Below, in pieces: positions 48,946-60,517 of a stretch of DNA of 64,000 nucleotides. The notes beneath the pieces are model-generated. The model saw nothing but the letters and a program-made list of their open reading frames with translations, was not told where the DNA came from and made no database searches. Made by a program: the position numbers and the translations under genes. Position 1 is the first letter of the stretch. Every line of letters begins with the position of its first letter. Source of the stretch: Sodiomyces alkalinus F11. Lineage: Eukaryota; Ascomycota; Sordariomycetes; Glomerellales; Plectosphaerellaceae. The stretch spans positions 1,166,236-1,230,235 of the forward strand of contig NW_021167081.1 in assembly GCF_003711515.1 (NCBI RefSeq), written 5' to 3'.

Positions 48946-49874
48946 GTCATTGTGTCGAGACGCAAGTTGGCAAATGCTATCTTCATTGATGGGGTCGATG
49001 AACTCTTTCTTTCGCGCTTTCCTCTGCTCGTCTGTGACAGGCTAGGGGGTTGTTGAAGTGCGAGGGCGTCCTCGACAAGCGGCGGCAACGAAGCGTGTGT
49101 AAATGGCCAATGCCGTGGTAAATCAGCCAACAATGGCTGCGATCATCGTTATAAGAGACTTAGTACTGCCGGTGATTACAATGTAGAGAAGCGATACGGA
49201 CCAGTCCCGCTGAGGATTGTTATTGATACTAACCGTAAAATCAGAAGTCCTGGCTGATGAACGAGCTGCCGTTAAACGCCTCAAGGGCTCGTCACGTGGA
49301 AGTTGTCCCAGCAGTCAGGTACCGTTGTTCTTAAGCAGTACCTTAATGCCTGAAAGGGGCGTCCGAATGGGGACATAAAACCTTAACAAACGAGCCATTT
49401 TCTGACAGGTAAGTGCCTCTGAGGCAGGAAAGATAGAGGCCGCCAGGGAGCGAAGTTTGGGCGTTGTCGAACTTGGGTGACCCCTAAAACCCTTAAACCT
49501 GTTCTATGGACTTAGGCTCTTAAATGAGGCGGGCGTATTCCCTTTTTTGAGTGCGTTATTAATAAGGCAATACCGAGGTTTCGTAAGCCAAGCCTCTAAT
49601 CTGGAGGTGCTCCAGAGGAAGGTACCTGCTGTTGGCGAGTGCAGCTATTATCACGTGTAGGTAATACTATACGGATACATACCTTAGGTTTGGCCAAGCT
49701 GGTTCCTTCTCACCGATCATAGGCGGCAATGCTCGCTCCTCCATCTTCGCTATTCAAACCCCCCGACGCCTTTATCGAAATTGGCATCGACATCGACATT
49801 GCAGCAGGGCCCAGCGATCCGGGACTGTTGCGATCCAGCATCGCATCAGGCTCCAGATCTGCCTCCTTTTGGTG
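48946..49874. other. Intergenic region upstream of the PP2C gene
   Basis: It contains the far upstream part of the APH-like remnant (poor minus-strand frames to about 49,130) and an unassigned stretch. An ATG at 49729 opens a 49-codon frame that stops at 49876 and overlaps the PP2C start out of frame; it could be an upstream ORF. Confidence 0.4.
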
Positions 49875-51201
49875 ATGAGCTTCCTCGGTCTATTGCTACC
49901 GAACATCGCATCCACATCCACCAAGCGGCCGTTCTCACCGCCCTTGGGTAATCGTGTCCCGTGGAAACCTCGATTTCTACCAACTACAAAAACCATTCGG
50001 TTATTCAGCTCGAATCACGGTTTGCCGCCACTTCCCTATAGATTTGACACCGGCATCGCTCTCTTCGCGAAACGCACTCCAAGGCCGTTCCCTCCCCCGT
50101 TTCTCTCGCCACCTTCTGGCTCCTTCTCGGACCCTCTGAGCACGCATCACCAAAGCCGAGACCGTCGTGCGCGGGTGAACGGCGACATAATTCTAGGAAG
50201 GACAAATGGCGATGATGCCGTCTTTGCCAGCGACTATTTCATTTGCGCGAATGATGGGGTTGGAGCGTGGACGACACGGCCTCGGGGACATGCTGGGTAT
50301 GCACGCCCAAATCATGCTGAAAAACGCAATTGCACATGACCACGCACACTGAACACATATCCAACATCTCCGGTCGACAACGCTGACTGATGCGTCTACT
50401 AGACTCTGGTCCAGGCTGATACTGCACTTCTGGGCTACTGCCCTCCGAGAAGATGCCATCAAATATCAAACCATCGAGGAACGGCTTGCCTATAAGCCGG
50501 ACCCGGTGGCTTGCCTACAACAGGCCTACGAAAACACTGTCAAGGCAACAGCCGAACCTGTCGACTGGCAGGGTACTACTACGGCCGCTGGAGCCCAGAT
50601 CCACTTCAAGTCCCTAGACGGTGGGAAGAAGACAGTGCCGCTGCTGTATGTTACGAACCTCGGCGATTGTCAGGTCATGGTCTTGCGACCGAAGGATGGC
50701 GCGGTGGTTTACAAAACCAAAGAGCAATGGCACTGGTTCGACTGCCCCCGCCAACTCGGGACGAATAGTCCGGACACGCCAGAGAAGGACGCGGTCATGG
50801 ATGTGGTGGAGATACGTGTTGGCGACGTTGTGCTGGCTATGACCGACGGCGTAATCGATAACATGTGGGAACACGAGATTGTGGAAAGCGTCGTCCAGAG
50901 CGTGGAGCGATGGGAGCGAGGCGATGGCGGCAATGTTGAAGGCGACAGGACAGGAGGCGCAAACGGCGGCATGAAGTTCGCAGCGGAAGAGCTCGTCACC
51001 GCCGCGAAAATGGTTGCCCTGGACCCTTACGCCGAAAGCCCATTTATGGAACACGCAATTGAGGAGGGCTTGGCTAGTATTGGAGGTTAGTTGGCTAATC
51101 CATTTGTCTTCATCAAAGCTAACCATGATGCAGGGAAGCTCGACGATATCAGTGTTGTTGCAGCACTTGTCAAGAATAACGAGACATGGCAAGCTTCATA
51201 G
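49875..51201 (+). CDS. PTC7: PP2C-family Ser/Thr phosphatase, PTC7-like
   Basis: Exons 49875-50296, 50403-51085 and 51134-51201 give 390 residues. The N-terminal 60 residues are basic and Ser/Arg rich, fitting a mitochondrial presequence. PP2C metal-site motifs follow in order: NGDDAVFA, CANDGVGAW, VTNLGDCQVMVLR, AMTDGVIDNMWEHEI and the closing DDISVVAALV. In yeast, Ptc7 is a mitochondrial phosphatase that activates coenzyme Q biosynthesis by acting on Coq7. The start was placed at the ATG opening MSFLGLLLP; the frame is open a little further up only with non-ATG codons. Introns are 106 and 48 bp. A gene reading the same way (UTP23) begins 509 bp downstream. Confidence 0.9.
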
Positions 51202-51710
51202 ACGTAATTTTGGGCTGAACGACTTCAGGTTATTTGGTTATTACAGTACAAAGAGATCGGGCGGTGGTGATGTCCGATACACGTACCTTACCCTAGTAGA
51301 GCTGCCCACGCAGCATACACCCTCCATCGTCGTGCGAACGAAGAGGTGGGCATTTGGATGTCACGAGAAGGAAACTCGAATTATCATTTTGAACTATTTG
51401 GCAATTCCTCAAAGACGAATAGCTCTTACGAATGAAACGCCCAGTATCAAATGAATTCTTTTCAATCAATGAAGCTCATAGTTCCGACGCGTAGAACTGA
51501 CATAAATGCAGGAAGGTGACGTACAGAAAATGCTGCGAGCAGGCCATGGGGATGCTCCTTATCTTATCAATCACTATCTTATCTACCCGCATCTGAAAAA
51601 GTTCCTCTGGGAGTTTTGCCGTCACGGAACAAAAACACCGTCGAATTCCACCAGCACGACATTCTCTACCGACGCCATTAACCTCATCAAGACTCGGAAA
51701 TTCCGCCAAG
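51202..51710. other. Intergenic region PTC7-UTP23
   Basis: About 510 bp hold the 3' region of the phosphatase and the promoter of UTP23. No other gene is seen. Confidence 0.5.
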
Positions 51711-52670
51711 ATGAGGGGGAAAAGGAGCAAACAGTACCGGAAGCTTATGACCCAGTACTCCCAGATCTGGGGCTTTCGGGAACCATACCAATGTCTCATT
51801 GATGCCGAGATGGTGGCCGACTGCCACAAGCACAAGTACGACCTCATCGCGGGATTGAAACGGACGCTGCACGGCGAAATCAAGCCAAGTATGTCAATCT
51901 CTTCTCATCGTCTGTGGCATTGGAATGAGGCGACTAACTAGTGACATGTGAAAGTGATTTCCCAATGTGAAATCCGGAAGCTCTACGCACGCAAATCGGA
52001 ACCCGACATGGACCAGACCATAGAATTCGCGAAGACATTGGAACGGCGGCGTTGCGGTCACCTGCCCGAAGACTATCCAGAACCTCTCTCCACGGCCGAA
52101 TGCTTCCGGGCGGTGGTGGACCCCAAGGGCAACAGCGTCAACAAACACAAGCTCGTTTCCGTGTGCCAGGACGAGAACGTGCGGAGAATGTTGCGGGGCA
52201 TTCCGGGAGTGCCGCAGATTTACTTCAAGCGGAGCGTCATGATCATGGAGCCCATGGCGAGCGAGAGTGTCGCGATCAGAGAGCGGGAGGAGAAGGCGAA
52301 GTACAGGGCAGGGTTGAAGGGGCCGGCACCCGGACGGGGCGTAAAGAGGAAGAGGCCGGAGAACGACGGCGAGGAGGACGCGGAGGGAGCCAAAGGTGCG
52401 GGACCTGCTGGATCGATGACGAGCACTACGCCCGAGATGAAGAAAAAGAAGAAGGGAAATGGCCCCAAAGGCCCGAACCCTCTGGCTGCCATGAAGAAAA
52501 AGAAACCGGTTGATGCTGGAAAAGCGACGGGCACATCGCCAGCGAAGCCGACAGGCGAGGAAACCCCGGCGAAGAAGAAGCGGAAGAGGAAGCATAAATC
52601 TGGATCTGGCGAAGGGGAGCAGCCGGCAGGAACTGCACGGACAGCTGTGGGGACGGAAGGTGAAAGTTGA
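51711..52670 (+). CDS. UTP23: rRNA-processing protein UTP23 (PIN-domain-like)
   Basis: Exons 51711-51888 and 51955-52670 give 297 residues. The N-terminus MRGKRSKQYRKLMTQY and the following FREPYQCLIDAEMV match the Utp23/Fcf1 family. TLHGEIKP joins MISQCEIRKLYAR exactly across the intron, which has a CTAAC branch site. The PIN-like fold of Utp23 is considered catalytically dead and carries a CCHC zinc site; Cys and His in ADCHKHKYD, SQCEIR, RRCGHLPE and VSVCQDENV are candidates. The C-terminal third is Lys/Arg/Glu rich with several KKKK runs, a nucleolar-type tail. The protein acts in the small-subunit processome, releasing snR30 during 18S rRNA maturation in yeast. Confidence 0.93.
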
Positions 52671-53825
52671 CAGAGCTCGAATCTGATTTCTCTGGGCATT
52701 TCAGGACGAGTTTTGTCGAAGGATGAGCGACTGTAATGAGATACCAATAATATGGCTGCAACTCTGCGCCTTCGTTCTTTCTTTGTCCATGTGACTACAA
52801 GGCCGGCGCTTGAAGAGATCTGTATGCGCAGAGCTGGAACGAGAGATGAGAGACTGCCTTCTGGGATTTCTCCCGGTCTCGCCATCCTACACCTTATTTT
52901 TGACTGGAGTCTAAATTCAGAAAACGCCATCACAATCCCAATGTAGTGTCTTTCACCCCAACTACGGAAAATTTACCAATTTCATATCGCACCGACTGTA
53001 ATTGAGACTACTTGTGATTGATATGAGAGGCGACGGGCGAATAGCTGGGTAACTTAGGTAGCCAGGCAATTCACAGAACAAGATGTCCCATCATGGGGAG
53101 CGGTTGAAGATGGAAGTGTGTACCTCCCTGTGACCATTCTACCTTGCGAAGTATTACACCGTAGCTTCCCAACGTTATTAGTCAGGTCACCAGTGGCCTT
53201 ACCTCTATGAGGACGCAAAAGTTTCGAGGCAGTTTTGTACCGAGTACCTATGCAATGAGTTCGCACGCAGCACAAATACCGGTCTGCACGAACTTCGCCG
53301 CATTCAGCATTCAACGTCAAGGCCTGGCCCGTGAGTGTGGCTTATGACTGGCCCCACATGAGGAATTCTAGGTCACATTGTCACTGGATCACGCAGTTAT
53401 CGTGCCCCAGGCCGGGTTTCACAGTGGGGCAACCCCCCCTTGATCTGTAGGGGTGCTGCCAAACTCCAATTCTGGGATTCTCCTTTATTTTGGACTGTTC
53501 GAAATACCTGCCTGTCTTTGTCGTATCACGAAACGTACCGTGTTGGGCCCTACGAGCCCGGTTTCTTTTTCGTACATTCCTCCGATATAATTCAAGAACG
53601 TGAGAAACTGGGTCGAGTTCGGAGAAAGAGCCCATCTTCTCGGTGTTCTTTCCAACCAAGGACAATCAACAACCCTCGTTGTATCGACAAACAGAGTCGT
53701 CTCGGTCAAGGGATCGCAGACAATACAATTCCATGACCTGACCGACTTTTTTGTCTCCTTCGTTTAATCTTCAGTTGGTCTTTACTTAGTCCGGAAGACA
53801 TCCCTATTCTCACACCTGCCGGCAG
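52671..53825. other. Intergenic region with undetected 5' exon(s) of the next gene
   Basis: No coding frame is convincing. Because the next gene's frame is preceded by an acceptor-like CCGGCAG and a stop, a small first exon may hide here, but I could not place it. Confidence 0.35.
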
Positions 53826-56800
53826 GCCCATGCCGTTGCAAATGCGGCCTTGTCTCTGCTAGCCCTTGCTTTGACGAATTTACCCCAGCTTCTTCAGTAC
53901 TACGTCCCTGAGGGCAACCGTTCAGCAACAGCCAGGCAACCGACAATTTTACAAGCCATCGACGCAATCAGGGACGACCCCATTCGTAGAGCCGAAATGC
54001 CCGACAACCTCGAGTTTGACGAGTTCGGCTTGCCTATCAGGAAGTGGGTTCCGCCAGTGGAACCGTCAAGCCAGGGAGAAACGTCTCTTGCTACCGCTCA
54101 GCCGGAGCAGCAGGATCCTGAACAATCTCGGCGGCTCGATCCAGAGCCCAAGTCCGAGAAGCCACAAGATGATACGGCCCAGGCAGATACGGGGAAGGCC
54201 GGGGGTTCTGAAAGCCAGGAGGATGGATCTCGGGAGGCCCGACCAGACCCCCAAACCGATGCGGATGAACCGGGGACCGTCGAACGCGCAACACAAGATG
54301 CTCAGGATGGTGGTCTGAAAGACGCGAGCTTGCCACATCAGGGAGAAGCGAAAGTCAGTTCTCAATCAGCTGGTGGACGAGATGGCATCGCAAAAGAGAC
54401 AGCAGAGGAAGAGACCAAAGTCGATCACACATCTGCCGACCAACCGTTACCCATAGTGCAACCTGCCACGAACCCGAACACGCCGAGTCCGATGCAACCT
54501 GCCACGAACCCGAACACGCCGAGTCCGATGCAACCTGCCACGAATCCGAGCACGCCGAGTCCGGAAACGAAACACTCTAGGGGTGAAAGCATCTCGAGTG
54601 TTAAAAAGGGGCATGCTAGGGACAAGAGCGCCGTTAGTGTCGGCGTGGGAGAGTTCTCTCACCAGCAGATAATGATTACACCAGCCAACTCTAAGAAAGA
54701 AGAGGCGGAAGACGATAACGATAGCTGGCAGGAGATGCCAGCATTTGCTCCGTACGATATCTATGACGACAACAACAAGTTGATAGCCAGAGAACACACC
54801 GTTGAGGAAGAGGATGAAGAAAAGTACGGCTACGGGAATCTTGGAGGCGCAGGAAAGGGCTACACTCGCGTCATCATGGATGATGATGCCGAGTCGGCCA
54901 CCAGCATGGACGAAAACACGAAGTATCTCTTCAAGGAGGGCAATACCACAAGCGTCCTTCACGATGATGATCAACAGCGGGATGCTGTCTCGCAGATGCA
55001 AGCTACCAAGGATTTGTTGACGGAAGGGCAGAGGGTGGCCTACGTTGGGTTGACCCGGCTAGAGATCTTCCAGCTAGTCAGGGAAGCCGAGACCATCGAA
55101 CGAACGAGGAGCACAAAGAGAGAAGTGGCGACAGGAGCCGAAGGCACGAAGATGTGGGGTCAGAAAATGATGATCAGACTATACGCTCATATGGACATCA
55201 GCGCCGCCGAACAGATCATGGTTGAGCAACTGAGCGAGCACGGGGTGCTGCCCTCCGACCTAACGCCTCTCCTTATGGCCAACGCCCGAGTAAAAAATCC
55301 CATGGCCGAGGACAACGACATGTCCTCTTCCGCCTCCTCTGCTGTAGGCAAAAACTCGCCTAGCCCCCGTTCATCTGCCGCAGACGACCCAGCTCTACCG
55401 CCTACTCGGCCCGAGGAGGAAAAACCCGCCGAACCACCTACGCCGTACGAAGCTCATCCCGTTGAGGAGATGCCAGAGGTCAAAATGCCCTCGCAGCTCC
55501 CTTCAACCCAAAATCTCGAGATTGACATTCGCTGGACGATTCTCTGCGATCTCTTCCTTATCCTCATTTCAGACTCAACATATGATGCTCGCTCCCGGCT
55601 TCTCCTGGAGCGTGTTGGGAAGAGGCTGGAGATCGATTGGCTGGAAATTCGCAAGTTCGAAAAACGGGTTACAGATGCTCTCGAGATGCAGCAACAAGCG
55701 GAGAAGGAGAACTGGAACGAGGAGGACCACATGGAGCACCGGAGAAAGCAAGCTTTGAAAAAGCGATATGTCATGATGGGCTTGGCCACTGTAGGTGGCG
55801 GCCTCGTCATCGGGCTGTCGGCCGGTTTACTAGCCCCAGTCATCGGAGCCGGCCTGGCTGCGGGATTCACCACCATCGGCGTCACTGGCACTTCGGGTTT
55901 TCTGGGCGGCATAGGAGGAGCTGCCATCATCACATCAGCGGCGGCTAGCTCTGGTAGCGTCATAGGCGGCCGCGCCGCGAACCGGAGGACGGGGCCCGTG
56001 AAGACGTTCGAGTACCGGCCGCTTCACAATAACAAGCGGGTCCATCTCATCGTCACCGTGTCAGGCTGGATGACAGGCAAGGTGGATGATGTTCGACTAC
56101 CGTTCAGCACGGTGGACCCGATATTGGGCGACTTGTACTCTGTTCTCTGGGAACCCGAGATGTTGCGAAGCACTGGTGACACCATCAACATTCTGGCCAC
56201 AGAAGTATGCCTTGCTCTTGTTCCTTCGCCCATTACATTGAAGCACGAATACTGACGCATTGCAGGCTCTCACCCAAGGTTTGCAACAAGTCTTGGGCAG
56301 TACTATTCTGATGGGCTTGATGGCGGCTCTGCAGCTGCCCGTCATCCTGACAAAGCTATCCTACCTCATCGACAACCCGTGGGCTGTGTCTCTCGACAGG
56401 GCCACGGCGGCGGGACTTATCCTGGCCGACTCCCTGATCGACAGGAACCTCGGCACTCGTCCGGTCACGCTCGTCGGGTACTCGATTGGGGCGCGCGTTA
56501 TATTCTCCTGCCTCCAGGAGCTGGCCCGCCGGGGCGCGTACGGCCTGGTCCAGAACGTGTACATGTTCGGTTCACCGGTGGTGGCGAAGAAGGACGAGTT
56601 CATACGTGCCAGAACTGTCGTCCCAGGTCGGTTTGTGAATGCGTACCATACGAATGACTGGATTCTCGGCTATCTCTTCCGGCTCACAAATGGTGGCATT
56701 CGGCGGGTGGCCGGGCTTGCTCCCATTGAGGGGCTCCCGTGGATCGAGAACACGAATGTGACAGACCTGGTCAAGGGCCACATGGAATATCGTCGGATGA

Positions 56801-57570
56801 TGCCTCGTCTCCTGCGGGAATGCGGCTGGCCGGTAGAGAGCGACGAGTTCAGTGAGATTGAAGATCCTGATCCGGAAAATCACGAGCAACGCCAGCGAGA
56901 GCTGATCAACGAGATCGAGGAGGCTCGCAAGGAGCTCGAGAGGGAAGGACAGAAGTCCAAAAAGGGTGGTCGGTTCTCCCTGTTCAGTCGCAAAAAGAGA
57001 CTCGAGAAGGCCGATTGGGAGATATATGACACGTCGGAGAAACAGGGGGAGAAGACCGAGGACCAGCACGGCAATAACCACGGGGTTCTCTTCGACGTGG
57101 ATGCGATCCGGGCCGAGCTGGCGAAAGAGGAGATGCAAGTTAAGGAGTTGCAGTCGACACTACCACCCATGAAACTCGACATACGTTCATCGTCGGCATC
57201 CCCGAGTATTTCACGGGATAACCTTAGGGTTTCCCAGAGTCCGGAGGAGCTGTCGCAGCGGCCATCTTACGACTCGAGAGTCTCGCGGGAACTCTTGACA
57301 GCTTCTTCGAAGATCCGGGCCTCTTCTCCCTATTACGTCGAAACGTCGGAGCCTTACAGAGACGACGAGATCTCCATGACGTTTGATACCTCCTTTCAGG
57401 GTCCTCCACCGCCACCTCCTCCTCCACCAAAGGATGACTTGAAGCCGGCATCAAGGCCGGAGATGAAATCATCCCAAACAATGCCGAACATGACGCTCAA
57501 GGATCCTTGGGGCGATCCAGATGACGAGGACTTTGGAAAGGAGAAGGAGATATCGATGACATTTGCGTAG
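53826..57570 (+). CDS. DUF726-family protein (TMCO4/Mil1-like), start unresolved
   Basis: Two exons are clear, 53826-56204 and 56266-57570, about 1,228 residues without the N-terminus. The family domain shows two glycine-rich transmembrane hairpin segments (around 55,780-55,970: MGLATVGGGLVIGLSAGLL and GFLGGIGGAAII). An alpha/beta-hydrolase-like GYSIGAR with Gly-X-Ser-X-Gly geometry lies near 56,480, then FGSPVV. Upstream is a 400-residue acidic disordered part with three tandem 12-residue repeats. The C-terminus has a coiled-coil stretch (ELINEIEEARKELERE), a nine-proline run and twice the motif EISMTF. The yeast relative Mil1 interacts with an AP-1 adaptor subunit; the enzymatic activity is unknown. 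No ATG lies near the exon start, so an upstream exon is probable; the first in-frame ATG is 53997. Confidence 0.85.
54456..54563 (+). repeat. Three 36-bp coding repeats in the DUF726 gene
   Basis: Units begin at 54456, 54492 and 54528 and encode (V/M)QPATNPNTPSP three times. The first two are identical except for the first base; the third has one Asn-to-Ser change. The array keeps the frame. Confidence 0.9.
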
Positions 57571-60517
57571 GAGTGGTTTCAACCAGAGGTGGTCGGATCC
57601 GCCAGGCCTGGGAGAAACCCGATTCTGATGGCACGACCGAGAAGTCCAAATTCCAACCTAATTAATAACCAGCAGGCGAGTCCACTCACCTGCGATTCGG
57701 CAGCTCGGGGGAGTCAATTAAGGAGTGATTAATCCGCATACCTATCTTCGCTATTGATGTAATACGCCAGCAGCGGATGATGATCGATTGAATTCACGGG
57801 TTACAAAGGAAGCCGGCGACTGAACTTGACGAGCCAGTGAACAAGTTTGGCTCGTCCTGTTTACCCCCATTGACTTCGAAATTTTGTGGCGTTTCTAGTC
57901 AGATTTTCGAACGATTTGTCGTCTGGCAACCTTTGGCTCTCTTCGCATGCGAGAAGCCAACATGGGGCCCCAGGAAAGAATAGAACTCACACTCTGTGTA
58001 CTTACCAGGTGGCTTAGAAGAAGATAATAGAGACAACCCATGGGTTTGCACTTGTTCGAAGAAAAGCACCATAGAACATGCTCAGTCGAGATTCCGTTTC
58101 TTCTGATCCAAATTAGGGTGGTCGCGGCAGAAGCTCATGACATGGAACGGTTCCGGGCGTTTTAATTCTTCGTCACTGGATTCGCGAACATCATAAGCGT
58201 CATTCGGGAAGGTTTCGGCGATGTGCCCCGACAGGCGGTTCTGCCAAGACAAGCTTGGCCCGCCGCTCGCCGTCGGCTCTGCGCCGATTCATCGACACAC
58301 AGCATGGATAGCCAAGGACTCGTCTCGGGAAGGCCGGCCAGAACCCCAGAAATCCATGTTTCCAGAAGCTGTCAACTCGTTTTCGAGGGAGTGGAGTGAT
58401 TGGCACCGAGGAATATCGCGAATTTATCGTCCATCTATCTGTCTGGCCTTCGTGGCGCCTGCTTAGAATAATCAGAACGAAAAGCCCTGGACAATTCACT
58501 CACTCCCTGGTAACCATCTCTCTGGAGTATGAACCACTGAACCGAGTCAACTTCTCGAGCAAATAGGATCAGATGAAGTTCGATGAGGTCTGGAAAAGAA
58601 TCAAGTCCATGTCCAGCAGGATGAAACAAAGCGGTTTACGCGACGCATTACTTTCCGACTACCGGCAGCGGCCGAGAGCGTGTTGGGTATAATTAGCTCG
58701 CTCTTTTCCCTGCTGCTGTTGTATTACGGGTCTCAGAACAGCACAGTACGGCGGAGAAACAGGAGGGATGTTTCTATTCGGGACTCAAGCCGATTGTCGA
58801 GGGAAAGCAGGCAGCATGTCGATGTAGAACCATGGTCCTGGCTGGTTTGTCTTACGGACAATGCGACGGTGGTCTGTCTGTTAGGTTGGTGATGAAACGT
58901 GGAATGTTGGATAACCTCGGGATTGCAAGGGCGGTCGGCGGTTAAGGTCACCTTTGGTGGTTAGCCCCCCATTGAACACTCATCCGGTCAAGGTGCAACA
59001 TGACAATCGAAGTTGGCCGCATCTCAAAAGGACGGGGGATAGTCCGTGAACCCAACTGCTCTCTACACCAAGGTACCTTTTGCTGCACGAGATGTGAATG
59101 TGAAGTACCTTAGGGCCAAAGGAACAGTACGTTGTAGTTACGGATACAGGGAGACGTACATAACGTTAGGGGGACTTTACACGTGTAGTGGCGTGGGCCG
59201 GCACAGCAGCCACATCTGAATCCAGCAAATGCGATGTCTGATCCAACGTGGTCCCCGTCGGTCAGGTCCATAGTCTCCGTTGCGGACCTCCGGAATCCAA
59301 AGGCATGACCGTGAGAACAGGTAGACATCGACTTGGCAATACAAATAAAAATGGGAAGCATACTTCGCCTGAACCTTACATTTGACTCGAAGATTTTCTC
59401 GATTTCTCTCGCATTTTTGTCACTTCCCAGGAATCTCATCATTCACGACTTCTCGACACCTCAAGCTCCAACTGTTTCGACAACCGATCTCCTCTACGCT
59501 CCCCGAAACGCGAAATCCAGACATTAGCGTACGTCAAGAGAACCAACGCACACAACTCGGCGCTCCTTTTCAAACGACCCTTTTCGAGAAATAATCATTC
59601 GACTGAACGACGGCTTCCAAAAGCAGCACAAGCCCAACAAACACTGTTGGTTTGGGCCTCTTCCAATTAGCGCAGTCTCTTGCCGCCGCTTTCTCGACCT
59701 GAAAACAAACACGCGCAAATCTCCAAACAGACAACATCTGGCACTACCTTCGTACAAAAGAACGAGGGACGACGTGCTTGCTCTGCTGGTGGAGAAAGGT
59801 GGAGAGTTTGTGCCTGCCCTACGGTTCCAAATATAGGAACTGGATCTCGTCTAGGTCCCTTTTATTGGCCCAGTGCTTCAGGACTTTCTTTCGATTTTTC
59901 AAAGAGCTCGACAATTGGTCTCTGTGCGAAAGTACCTTGTAAGTACACTAATTAATCCGGCCCCCGAACGAACCAATACTATCACGTACTTCGTGACTGT
60001 ACCCTTGTACCAGCTCATTAATTACCCCATCCACTCCTTCCTCTCTCGGGAACGCTTGGAAACTCTTTCGAGACCAAGGGTCGACTCGTTACCATAATTC
60101 AGCCCCGTGCCCCATAAGCCCCCGCCCCCCCGTCTCATCACCGTTTAGTCCACTCTGCAAAAGACCAGACCAGGGGTCCCGCCTAATGCTGACAGGGCGC
60201 AGCAGCCCAGCCCAGCAAAATCCCACCTATCCGATTCCTTCTTTGCCCTGCTCTTACGGGAGCGAGTGCGTTGTACGCCTCTCAATTTTTTTTCTTCTCC
60301 TCCCCTTTCTTCCCGCTCTGCGTCTCGTCTTACCGGGGTCTTACGCTTGTCCCCAGACAAACCCTGACAGCCAGACAGAAGTTGACTCCCCTCGTTAGGT
60401 GTCACGTCAACAAACACCTAGTCAGGACAACAGAAGAACGTCGAAACGACCGAGACGGATTGTCGTCGAACACGCACTACAAGTCACTTTCAACCGTGCT
60501 CGATTGCAATCTAGCAA
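57571..60517. other. Gene-free region of 2.9 kb
   Basis: No coding frame on either strand has recognisable content. Positions 59,060-59,110 carry AAGGTACCTTTTG and similar palindromes. Pyrimidine-rich sequence at 60,280-60,330 lies about 190 bp before the next ATG and is a candidate leader. Confidence 0.5.

Noticed and set aside
49320..49560. Possible transposon end with GGGTGACCCCT and TTAAAC words
   Set aside because: No matching second end or target duplication found by eye.
52052..52513. Plus-strand open frame of 153 codons in UTP23
   Set aside because: Shifted-frame shadow of the UTP23 second exon.
58200..58499. Minus-strand open frame of 99 codons in the 2.9-kb gap
   Set aside because: No motif, no splice context and ordinary chance length.
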